The position numbers were made by a program, and so were the translations under genes. From Chaetoceros tenuissimus (Eukaryota > Bacillariophyta > Thalassiosirophyceae > Chaetocerotales > Chaetocerotaceae), in the NCBI GenBank assembly GCA_021927905.1, contig BLLK01000022.1, positions 2,542,001-2,606,000 of the forward strand: a stretch of DNA of 64,000 nucleotides. The letters run 5' to 3'. Each line of letters opens with the position of its first letter. Within the stretch, counting starts at the first letter, position 1. This document shows positions 56,695 through 64,000 of the stretch, piece after piece. The notes beneath the pieces were generated by a model that had not been told where the DNA came from, did not search any database, and worked only from the letters and a program-made list of their open reading frames with translations.

Positions 56695-58500
56695 TTAATC
56701 GTCTGTCACCCTTCCAGTCTCCTCAAGTAACTTCAAATCCTGCCATGTAAACTGAGTTTGCGGATCGACGATTGGATAGCGATAACCATCAAGATCATGA
56801 TCCCACGGTCTCAGTATAGTTTCCATATCGTCAATACTTCGAAACTCTGGCAGCCACTTTTTTATAAAAATACCATATGGATCATAACGCTTTGTTTGAG
56901 ACACTGTTCGAAAATGTCTGGATTTGGGATCAGGGCCTACACCTGAAAAGTAAAACCAGTTCCCTGTGTTGCAAGCGACACAGTGATCTCGTAACAGAAA
57001 TTGAAACAACAAAGCACCCGCCCTCCAATCAATCCCCAAGTCTTTGGTCAAAACGCTTGCCATATTCTGACGAACACGATTGGAACAATATCCTGTTGTT
57101 GCAAGTTCTTTGAATGCAGCATCAATCATTGGAATTTTCGTATCGCCAGTACAATATCGTGTCCATATTTCCATCTTCTCTGAAGGACAGATCCATTCTA
57201 CTGCATTCTGCTTTTTACTTATTGGTAATCCTTTTGAGGAAAAGAATGATGTGCCCATCTCGAAGCAGGTGAAAAGGAAAAAGTCGCGCATTTCCAAATG
57301 ACTCATGATCCACTTCACTTGTTCCTTGCTTTCTTGATTTGCTCTCCAATAAGCCTTACGAGGAGAAAGCGTTCCAAGAGCAAAATGCACAGAAAGTTTT
57401 GAACTATTACCCCCAGAAACATCGGCCAAGCTTCGATCAGCGGTTGCAGCATTTCCGCTAGTTATAAAGGTCTCTAACTGTAACAGGGCACTTTCTTCAT
57501 TGACTTTGACATCAATCCTCTCATCTCTTCGTTTTATTGCGTATTGCAGAACCGTTCTTCCAAAACTTTTGTCTAGCCCTAGTATGCGAGTATTATTTAA
57601 ATGATGAAAAAGTTGTTCTAAAGTCGGAATGGATCCGGAGTCCAAGCCTAGAGAAGAAAAATTGTGAGGCAAGCAAAGTCTGGAAGGTGCCTCAATAGGT
57701 TTGCGAACAGTCGTATAAGAACGAGCTGCCTTTCTAAAGTCGCCCATTATTCTACATTTTCCACGAAATCTATGACTTGATACATCTACCGTATTTATAT
57801 ACAGATCTTCTACAGGTTTCTGTTTTGGAGACTTTTTCTTGTTGCCCTTTTTATTTTTCGGGTGTGCTAATCTTGACCACTCATTTGGATCATGAGGCAA
57901 ATCATCTGGGTGGTACAGGGTATATCCAATTTTTGTCGTCAAATGAATATTTGAATTACCGGTGTGGTAAATATATTTTTCCTTGATTTGTTGCGATATT
58001 TGTTGTTCGTATGATCCAGGCTCCTCTGAAAAGACAATCTCTTTTGCACTAATCTTTTCCGCAATCTCTGGAACAATTTTCCATGGATCCCCTACTCTCA
58101 CGATCAATTCTCCACCCAGTCCTCTGATTTGGTCCCTTAGATGAGTTACAGCCTCGATCATTGCCTGTGTATAGAATGGTCCAGACCACAGACATTTTAG
58201 GTCTTTGTTCACATGTGATGGCTGAGGCTGAAAATATTTCTCGTCAAATATGAATAGAGATACCGAAGCGAAGTCCTCCTTTTTGATGAGAGTTGAATAT
58301 ATATCGTTATCATGAAGCCGCAAATCCCTTCTATGCCAAATTAGACAACATTCATTGCTTTGAGTTACCATGTTCATAATATACTTGCCCTGGGCTTTGA
58401 TACAATTTTTGATTCGACTATTTGAAAATGATTGGATAAATGATATCGATAGCTGGAGGTGGCACAGAAACAATGTAAAGAAGTAAACTTTGGTTTTCAT
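56695..58500 (-). CDS. Cryptochrome DASH (CRY-DASH), photolyase/cryptochrome family
   Basis: A single exon of 601 residues. The N-terminal photolyase domain begins CCLIWHRRDLRLHDND. The FAD-binding domain contains KLSVHFALGTLSPRKAYW, the substrate-pocket ELATTGYCSNRVRQNMASVL, DLGIDWRAGALLFQFLL and CNTGNWFYFSGVGPDP, followed by TKRYDPYGIFIKKWLPEF. The G-Y-C-S-N-R-x-R-Q-N and NW-x-Y-x-x-G-x-G-x-D-P patterns are CRY-DASH rather than CPD-photolyase. These flavoproteins bind FAD and often an antenna cofactor, and repair CPDs in single-stranded DNA or act as light sensors. The first 22 residues (KTKVYFFTLFLCHLQLSISF) look like a signal peptide followed by ISFIQS, which may be a plastid-type bipartite start. 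A start at Met42 would give a protein without it. Confidence 0.92.
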   Translation of the reverse strand: MKTKVYFFTLFLCHLQLSISFIQSFSNSRIKNCIKAQGKYIMNMVTQSNECCLIWHRRDLRLHDNDIYSTLIKKEDFASVSLFIFDEKYFQPQPSHVNKDLKCLWSGPFYTQAMIEAVTHLRDQIRGLGGELIVRVGDPWKIVPEIAEKISAKEIVFSEEPGSYEQQISQQIKEKYIYHTGNSNIHLTTKIGYTLYHPDDLPHDPNEWSRLAHPKNKKGNKKKSPKQKPVEDLYINTVDVSSHRFRGKCRIMGDFRKAARSYTTVRKPIEAPSRLCLPHNFSSLGLDSGSIPTLEQLFHHLNNTRILGLDKSFGRTVLQYAIKRRDERIDVKVNEESALLQLETFITSGNAATADRSLADVSGGNSSKLSVHFALGTLSPRKAYWRANQESKEQVKWIMSHLEMRDFFLFTCFEMGTSFFSSKGLPISKKQNAVEWICPSEKMEIWTRYCTGDTKIPMIDAAFKELATTGYCSNRVRQNMASVLTKDLGIDWRAGALLFQFLLRDHCVACNTGNWFYFSGVGPDPKSRHFRTVSQTKRYDPYGIFIKKWLPEFRSIDDMETILRPWDHDLDGYRYPIVDPQTQFTWQDLKLLEETGRVTDD

Positions 58501-59570
58501 GAAGAAAGTTTCATTTAACCTTTCGCTCGCTCCTTATTGTTTTGTGGAAATATTTAATTGAATGCACTTCTTGTCCACAGAAAGACGCCTATGATGATTC
58601 TACTACACAAGTAGGGCGTATGGGTACCTTCACAATGGCTGTTGGTTCTACACTATGATGGTTGATGGAAAAAGTTTGTGCGCATTTACTTTTAACACAA
58701 GGAATATGAATAAGAGAAAAAAGATTTTAAGTTGTAGCAAGTTGCAGGCATCAGATGATTGTGTGAACAACAGAAGAAGTGACGAAGAATGAATGTTTGG
58801 AATCATCACATACGGGCATGATCGTCTGTCTGTCACAAATATGTGAAAAATGAAAATAATTCAAGGGTACAAAACTAAAACATATTCATATGTTCAATGC
58901 TCAATGCACTGTATGGTACATCTGACGGAATATCTGATGGCATCGATGACGGAAGTGAAGATGGTTGATCAGATGGTACGTCTGATGGCACTTTCACTTT
59001 CGATTACAAGGTAAAATATTCAAAACATATATTTCAATCTAAGAAGCTTTTATTTATTAAAATAAATATAGAGAATGACACGGTGACTTCTTTTCACTAG
59101 GTAGGTTATGGTATATGAATGAAAACACACAGTTGATTTATAATTTTGGTGGAACCTGAAAGAATGACGAAAGTTCATATGCAGTTTAAAAGTACTGTAA
59201 AACTATTAGTTCTTCTCGGTTCAACAGGTAGTAGGTGACACCTTTACCCGAGGAGGTCTTCTCGGTTCGTGTTCAACCGGTAGATAATCTTCTCACAGTG
59301 CAAACTGCTGCTTCCTATGTTCACTCGTATCAAACCCGAACCCCTGTGTTCAAGGAAAAACACTCGTAATACTACGTTAAAAATTAGCCTTCTCACACAT
59401 CTTCAATCTGCAAGTACGTAGTTTTGCCTTCGCACAAGAACCGTCCGGCCTTCTCGTTGATTCATTCCCATTGCATCAGCTTCAGCAGAGATGATGGATA
59501 GAAACCCGATCCCTCTCCTCATAAAAATAAAAACAGTCCAAAACATACAAACTTCAAAAACTATCAAAGA
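58501..59570. other. Intergenic 1.07 kb with short repeats
   Basis: The gap includes a remnant Pro-Ser repeat (58914-58991) and, near 59210-59290, two similar pieces of the form CTTCTCGGTTC...AAC(A/C)GGTAG. No intact gene is present. Confidence 0.55.
58914..58991 (-). pseudogene. Remnant of a PSD/PSS-repeat protein
   Basis: Read on the minus strand, this stretch encodes VPSDVPSDQPSSLPSSMPSD followed by IPSDVP. Ser-Pro-Asp tetrapeptide repeats of this type are very common in diatom secreted proteins. The frame has no start and closes soon after, so it is probably a leftover of a larger gene. Confidence 0.5.
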
Positions 59571-59873
59571 ATGAATATCAATAACAAAAGATCAACTCTG
59601 AATATCACTCCTAGAACATTCCATAGGGATCTCCATGGTGATGCTGCATCTTGCCAAAGAATAGATGATTACGACATGGAAAAGATGATCACGTTTCCAA
59701 TGGTACATGGTAGACGAGTAAGAAATCCACTTCCACGAAATGGCTCGTCACGGTCGATGCAATCTGCTCAATCCTTTGGAGCAAGATCAATACATTTGGA
59801 AGAAGAAAAGGATATGAATGAAGTTGTTCAAGGCATTCTAGATATTCTTCCAGCAGTGAAAGAATCATCCTGA
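59571..59873 (+). CDS. Small hypothetical protein, 100 residues
   Basis: An ATG-initiated single-exon frame with a strongly hydrophilic product, basic in the middle (HGRRVRNPLPRNGSSRSMQS) and acidic at the end (EEEKDMNEVVQGILDILPAV), which may form one amphipathic helix. No family recognised. It is plausible as a gene because of its composition and isolated position, but a chance frame cannot be excluded. Confidence 0.45.
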   Translation: MNINNKRSTLNITPRTFHRDLHGDAASCQRIDDYDMEKMITFPMVHGRRVRNPLPRNGSSRSMQSAQSFGARSIHLEEEKDMNEVVQGILDILPAVKESS

Positions 59874-60328
59874 GTAGACTTCGTACTCAATTTTCCAGCA
59901 CAGAAAAGGTTCACTAGCTAGTGCAACTATGAATTGTGATTCGCATTTTAAGCTACAGCGCACAATTCCTGGGACTTATGCCATATAGATAAATCAAAAG
60001 ATTCTCATGGGATGTGAATGAACCCATTAGATTATACTTGTATATTATTAAACCTAGATCCGATAATACTAATGATCATTACTATTAGAAATCTATTTTC
60101 TTTCTTTTGGATAGTATTTCCTTATTTCCTTCTATTCCATGCAGGAAATCAAGTCTTTGAGATATCAACATGTGTATGTTTGAAAGTAAAAGTCAATTCA
60201 AAGCCTGAATTATCTCCTTCTATTAGGCTTGCTTCTGGTTGAGTTAGAATATGTAACCCTCTTCGACCTTCTCATAGGCCAAAAGACACTTTGTTGCCAT
60301 CTGCTTAGCCAGCTGCTCTATTTCGGCT
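59874..60328. other. Intergenic up to a DNA transposon
   Basis: The 455 bases are AT-rich and without a credible gene. The last eight bases (60321-60328, TTTCGGCT) are the left target-site duplication of the adjoining element. Confidence 0.55.
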
Positions 60329-61351
60329 GAGGTGGTCTGGCGTGAGGGGGTCCGATGTGAGAGGGTTCGTGAGAGGGTGACTTGGACGCATAACCTAAGT
60401 CTCTTTCCTGTGTTGAAATCTCATTAAAATCTTCCATTTGAATCAATCCCAGAAAACAGTGATAAAGAAAAAAAACAAAAGAACATCAGAAGGTGGTGGA
60501 GACTCTATGATAACGTATGGAAAAAGTCGATGTTGGTAACGAGGGTTTCGCCTCCTGCATGCTTTTTTTAATGTCTAAAATATATATTACATAGATTTTA
60601 GATAGGCAATTGAGTATTATTATTGTACATCAAATTAGAAATAATTTTGAAACATACTTATTGGATGTTATATTTTTAAATTAGGATGCTTCCATTTTGA
60701 ATTATACTCTGAATAGTCCCTTTTGCTTCCCATTTAAGGATTTGAATTGGAGGTGCTCTGTTACAGTGTTAATAGTCACCATTTAGCAAACCGAATGTGA
60801 AAAGTGAAACAACAACATATGTCAGTTGTCAGTTTGGGCTGAAAACATCCAAAAAATCCTTAGAAAAAGGCTTCCAGACCATGTTTCAACCGCTTGCTTC
60901 ACCATCTCATATTTTCTAAAGCCAAATTGTATTTAGATCCTGCAACCTCCATGCAATAGAATAACTGTGCGATCGATCACCCAAATGAACGGTAGTTGTG
61001 TAGATGAACAAGATCTTAGCATCAAATAAACTAAGCCAACCCTACCAGTACATCTCACTTCATTCTGATGCGAAAATCAACCTGCAGAAATTATTTTAGA
61101 AATGAGTTGAGTACATTGTAGTGAAAACAAATAGACAAACTTACCATGGCATAAGATGACGAGAAGGTTTTATGTGAGAGAGGTGGATGCTGTTCAACAA
61201 ACGAGAAGAAGAGCAGCAACGCACACCAACGGCCAAATTCAAAAAGACGGGAATAACTCATCCAACTTGTTGTTAGAATGCTCAGGTTATGCGTCCAAGT
61301 CACCCTCTCACGAACCCTCTCACATCGGACCCCCTCACGCCAGACCACCTG
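60329..61351. mobile_element. Non-autonomous hAT-like DNA transposon with 67-bp perfect terminal inverted repeats
   Basis: The sequence at 60330-60396, beginning AGGTGGTCTGGCGTGAGGGG, is perfectly repeated in reverse complement at 61284-61350. The outermost bases are G (60329) and G (61351), not complementary. The element is 1,023 bp and is flanked on both sides by the 8-bp direct repeat TTTCGGCT (60321-60328 and 61352-61359). An 8-bp duplication is typical of hAT elements. No transposase can be read inside. Perfect TIRs and TSD imply recent insertion. Confidence 0.9.
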
Positions 61352-61599
61352 TTTCGGCTTCTCGCTTCTCTGGTGATTCTTTATGGATTGGCTTCTCGGT
61401 CTTCTCTTTTGTGGCACTTTTTTATTAGCCAATAATTAATCCCCCTTTTTTTCCCCTCTCGACGACCCTTTTTTAGGGCCTTCAGCGTTCAGCGAAGAAG
61501 TGCGAAGTAGTAGCAAACTTGCAACCTTGCATCGTTCCCAATTACTTTTCTAGTTTTACTGTTCTGACAAAAGTAGATAGATTCCATAACAAAACAACA

Positions 61600-62298
61600 A
61601 TGATGTCAAGAGGTTTCTCACACCTCGCTATGATCGTAGTAGCAGTTGTGATCGGTTTAGCTCAGGCCATCTATCCGCCAGACCACTGGAACTACTCAAC
61701 TAAACTTACCCTAGATAATTATGTGTCGAAAATCCAAGATGAAATCGATGCAGGGAAGACTGTATTCGTACGCTTCATTGCCAGTGAAGGGTGAGGGTGA
61801 TGACGAAAGCAAGCACCTGCGTGGAATAAAGCAGTTCAAGAATTTGCAGCAAATAGTGATGTAGCGTTCATGGATGTGAACTTGAGTCAGGAAAGAATTT
61901 CTGAAGGACCAAATGGAGAACAGTGGAACCCAGGAGCTGGTGGATGGCCAACGATTAGATATTTCAATAAAGAAACTGGATTGAAAGGTGGGACATATGT
62001 GAAGAAAACAAATGGAGCCATGTGTGATGAATTGGGAGATGATGAGATGATGACTGCCTATGTTGAAGAGTATGGAAATACTTCGGCTTGTAGCATTGAA
62101 ACAAAGCAAGGTTGCGATGAGCGAGAAGTTGCATACATTGGAAAAATGAGTACAAAGAGTCTAGAAGATATCGAGGTCCAATTGAAACGATTGGTTGGTA
62201 TGGAAGGGAACTCGATGAAACCTGAGTTGCTTGTTTGGCTAAAAAAACGAGTGAAGATTTTGAAGCAGTTGAAAGCTGCCCAAGGAGAGGAACTTTAA
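61600..62298 (+). CDS. Candidate selenoprotein: secreted thioredoxin-fold protein with three in-frame TGA (Sec) codons
   Basis: Reading from the ATG at 61600 with TGA as selenocysteine gives 232 residues in one frame. Residues 1-24 are a signal peptide (MIVVAVVIGLAQA). The redox region is KTVFVRFIASEG-U-G-U-U-RKQAPAW, with U at residues 65, 67 and 68 (TGA at 61792, 61798 and 61801). In protein disulfide isomerases the same place reads F-V-x-F-x-A-P-W-C-G-H-C-K-x-L-A-P, so U-G-U-U sits on the active-site C-x-x-C. Downstream the fold continues VAFMDVNLSQER and GAGGWPTIRYFNKETG, with the cis-Pro (W-P-T-I-R-Y-F) of thioredoxins. The C-terminus is helical without KDEL. All three stops are TGA, never TAA or TAG, and no intron could remove them. 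A SECIS-like hairpin lies 33 bases past the TAA. Confidence 0.8.
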
Positions 62299-62696
62299 TT
62301 GAATTTGCCACTTTTTGGTTGGAATAATCAATGTTTTTGAATGACGTTTTACATACAATAAGAACGCTGTAAAATTGAGAAATGCATGGAAGTGTTGAAA
62401 CTTTAGATGATTGCTGCCATCTAGAGTAGATCCTTTTTGTGCTGTATAACAAAGATTATTTCCTCAAAAAGTTGTATATTGAATTTAAAATAATGTTATG
62501 ATTCACATAATGTAGCAGTTGTTCTCAGGATTGCTTAAAGTTACTTCACCTTAGAAGCGGAGATGAAAGTCATTCGATTCACAAAAGAAACAAATTCTAA
62601 TGCAGTCTCAATGCTTATCATAGCTTTGCGACAGCAAGTGTCAAAAGGAACCATATGTAATATCCTTCACGAATAAATTTCACACCATGATATTTC
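62299..62696. other. 3' flanks of two convergent genes
   Basis: Apart from the SECIS candidate the 398 bases show nothing beyond AT-rich 3' UTR sequence. Confidence 0.5.
62331..62387 (+). promoter_or_regulatory. Candidate SECIS element in the 3' UTR
   Basis: Helix I pairs ATGTTTTT (62331-62338) with AAATGCAT (62380-62387), with one mismatch. ATGA at 62341-62344 faces TGAG at 62376-62379, the non-Watson-Crick quartet of SECIS. Helix II pairs GTTTTACA with TGTAAAAT, leaving one bulged C. The 14-base apical loop TACAATAAGAACGC contains AA pairs. This order (helix, AUGA, helix, AA loop, GA) is the SECIS plan, although helix II is somewhat short. Found by eye, not folded by program. Confidence 0.6.
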
Positions 62697-63581
62697 TCAA
62701 ATAAATCCTTTTCTTCTAACAACTCTATTTGAATTTTTAGAAGAGGAATCATTATCTTTCAGAATATCCTCCATGCCAAACTCTTTTTGCAAACTTTGAA
62801 AGCTGTCTGTGTCGGACCTTTTGTAGTTTCCAGACGACTCTCTCTTCTTTTTCTCTGCCTGTACTAATCCCATTTCTTTTTGTAACAGCTTCAATTTCTT
62901 CTCTTCTATTTCCGCAGATGTAAGAGCACGATCTCCGATCACCTTCGATAGCTCTGAAGATAAAACATCCGAAATCACCTTCATCTCCTCACTAGATACA
63001 TTTCCATTGGTTGCGGATGATGTATTGCTGAATTTACCAAAAAATCCACCTGATGCTCCTTTAGTGTCAGGTATATTGTTTCTTGCCCTTTCCATTTCGT
63101 AGGCTTTTGCTACTTTCTCGACAAACTCTTGGGAAGAAAGAACTCGAAGTATCTTACGATATTCTTCCATGCTGATATTATTTTCTTCTGCTTGGTCCAA
63201 GAGTTTCCTTGCACCCTTCCTAATGTTCACAATCTGATATGCAAGTAAAACACAAGTGAAGGCTGCCATGATATTGATCAACTGAGATTTACTTTTCTTA
63301 ACAAAATCAAGAAAGCCTGCCCCGAAACCTCTATTTGCCTCCTCTGCTCGACGTTTAGCCTGTTGTTCTAAGAGAGCGTTCAATTCAGCATGAATTTCTG
63401 CAGCTCTCTTTGCCTTTTCGTGTAGTATTGAATCTCCTTTCCGTGGATCAAAGTTGATCTCTGGAGCTTTATTACCGCCACCACCACCAGGAGGCTTTGC
63501 ATGAGATGTTTTCGTGCGAATGAATGATTTGAATAAATTTGCTCTTGGTGAGCGTGAATTTCTTAGAGAACTTGAAAGCAT
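62697..63581 (-). CDS. Hypothetical coiled-coil protein with one membrane segment, possibly mitochondrial
   Basis: A single exon of 294 residues. The N-terminus (LSSSLRNSRSPRANLFKSFI) is rich in Ser/Arg without acidic residues, like a mitochondrial presequence, followed by a Gly-rich GGGGGNK linker. Residues 55-85 form an Ala/Glu/Arg coiled coil (ERA-type RAAEIHAELNALLEQQAKRR). One hydrophobic helix lies at about 105-125 (LINIMAAFTCVLLAYQIVNI). The rest is helical and charged. I recognise no family. Its 3' end faces the selenoprotein gene. Confidence 0.7.
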   Translation of the reverse strand: MLSSSLRNSRSPRANLFKSFIRTKTSHAKPPGGGGGNKAPEINFDPRKGDSILHEKAKRAAEIHAELNALLEQQAKRRAEEANRGFGAGFLDFVKKSKSQLINIMAAFTCVLLAYQIVNIRKGARKLLDQAEENNISMEEYRKILRVLSSQEFVEKVAKAYEMERARNNIPDTKGASGGFFGKFSNTSSATNGNVSSEEMKVISDVLSSELSKVIGDRALTSAEIEEKKLKLLQKEMGLVQAEKKKRESSGNYKRSDTDSFQSLQKEFGMEDILKDNDSSSKNSNRVVRRKGFI

Positions 63582-64000
63582 TGCAATACCAGTTTAAAAA
63601 TCTCAATCTTTATTGATTATGAATGTACTGTAATTAATCAATGAACCGTTTGAGTATTGTTCGTATGAATTGTTGAATGAAATACTTTAAATGAGAAAGA
63701 ACGATGATGAAGTGATGAATGAGTGGGTGGTGGGGAGATAGAAAAGGTTGAAGAGAAAGCATAGCTACGCGTCTAGCTAGTTAAAATATTTTCCATCGTC
63801 ATTGTGATCGTCTATATATCATTTATCTGTATCATTAGTATGTATTTATTACCCATACATGTCTTTCTTCAAATGAGTTGACGAAAAGAGATTTTTACTT
63901 AGCGATTAAGTGAGATTAGAGATGACAGTTGATTATTTTTTACATATTTATCTGATTGTTTTTTGACCGCCATGAAGACTGCATCGTGATCAGTTGCAAG
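63582..64000. other. Right end of window, no gene supported
   Basis: The 419 bases are AT-rich and probably hold the promoter of the preceding gene. No open frame reaching the edge has recognisable sequence. Confidence 0.5.

Noticed and set aside
61091-61432. 113-codon minus-strand frame
   Set aside because: It runs across the right TIR and target duplication of the transposon and is a chance frame.
61791-61815. A mini-intron (GTGAGG...AAAG) removing the TGAs of the thioredoxin-fold gene
   Set aside because: It would be about 19 to 25 bases long, while the smallest other intron here is 49, and the sequence on both sides is already in one frame with thioredoxin-like residues.

Overview
The window looks like nuclear DNA of a diatom, probably a centric one (inference). 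The coding signs are an AT-rich background, short GT-AG introns (mostly 49 to 90 bases, donor usually GTAAGT or GTACGT), and signal peptides followed by an A-F-x motif of the kind that directs proteins into the complex plastid. A diatom-type DUF6824 domain protein, a CRY-DASH, Ser/Pro-rich secreted proteins and standard eukaryotic genes (Ran, histone H3, uL13, uL1, an Arp2/3 subunit, a TRAPP subunit) agree with this. Genes are dense, on both strands, with few introns. Exon joins below were worked out by eye from splice signals and frame and were not tested against transcripts.

Layout. 1-9.3 kb: a sugar-nucleotide epimerase cut by the window edge, a DUF6824 protein, a glycine-rich two-RRM RNA-binding protein with an unusually long last intron, and a divergent dsRBD-like protein. 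9.7-16.2 kb: IBA57 (Fe-S cluster assembly), a long cyclin-like protein whose reading frame is interrupted, and a plastid Zim17/HEP-type zinc-finger protein. 16.5-23.1 kb: a HpcH/HpaI aldolase, a plastid lysophosphatidic acid acyltransferase, a methyltransferase-like protein, an SPX protein and a 3-methyladenine DNA glycosylase. 23.2-28.8 kb: a 540-bp terminal-inverted-repeat element, a Cys-rich secreted protein and a divergent pair of unrecognised genes. 29-33.2 kb: an ARPC2-like protein, a heterotrimeric G-protein gamma-like protein, ribosomal protein L13A, a small membrane protein and tRNA-Met. 33.2-38.4 kb: a gene-poor stretch with a decayed V-ATPase subunit E copy.

38.4-50.5 kb: Ran (first coding exon is only the ATG), an unknown secreted protein, an F-box protein, a plastid SET-domain methyltransferase, a HtrL/YibB-like membrane protein and a GOST-type seven-helix receptor. 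50.7-54.5 kb: two histone H3 genes in head-to-head inverted arms of about 1.1 kb around a TRAPPC2L-like gene. 55-64 kb: ribosomal protein L10A, tRNA-Asp, CRY-DASH, a 1,023-bp element with 67-bp perfect inverted repeats and an 8-bp target duplication, a coiled-coil membrane protein, and the most interesting gene: a secreted thioredoxin-fold protein at 61600-62298 whose redox site is written with three in-frame TGA codons (U-G-U-U) and which has a SECIS-like hairpin in its 3' UTR.

The genes do not form one pathway. Themes are plastid housekeeping (acyltransferase, Zim17-like, SET methyltransferase), translation and nuclear transport (L13A, L10A, Ran), signalling and the secretory route (G-gamma, GOST receptor, TRAPP, selenoprotein), and recent genome change (two DNA elements, the H3 inverted duplication, pseudogenes).
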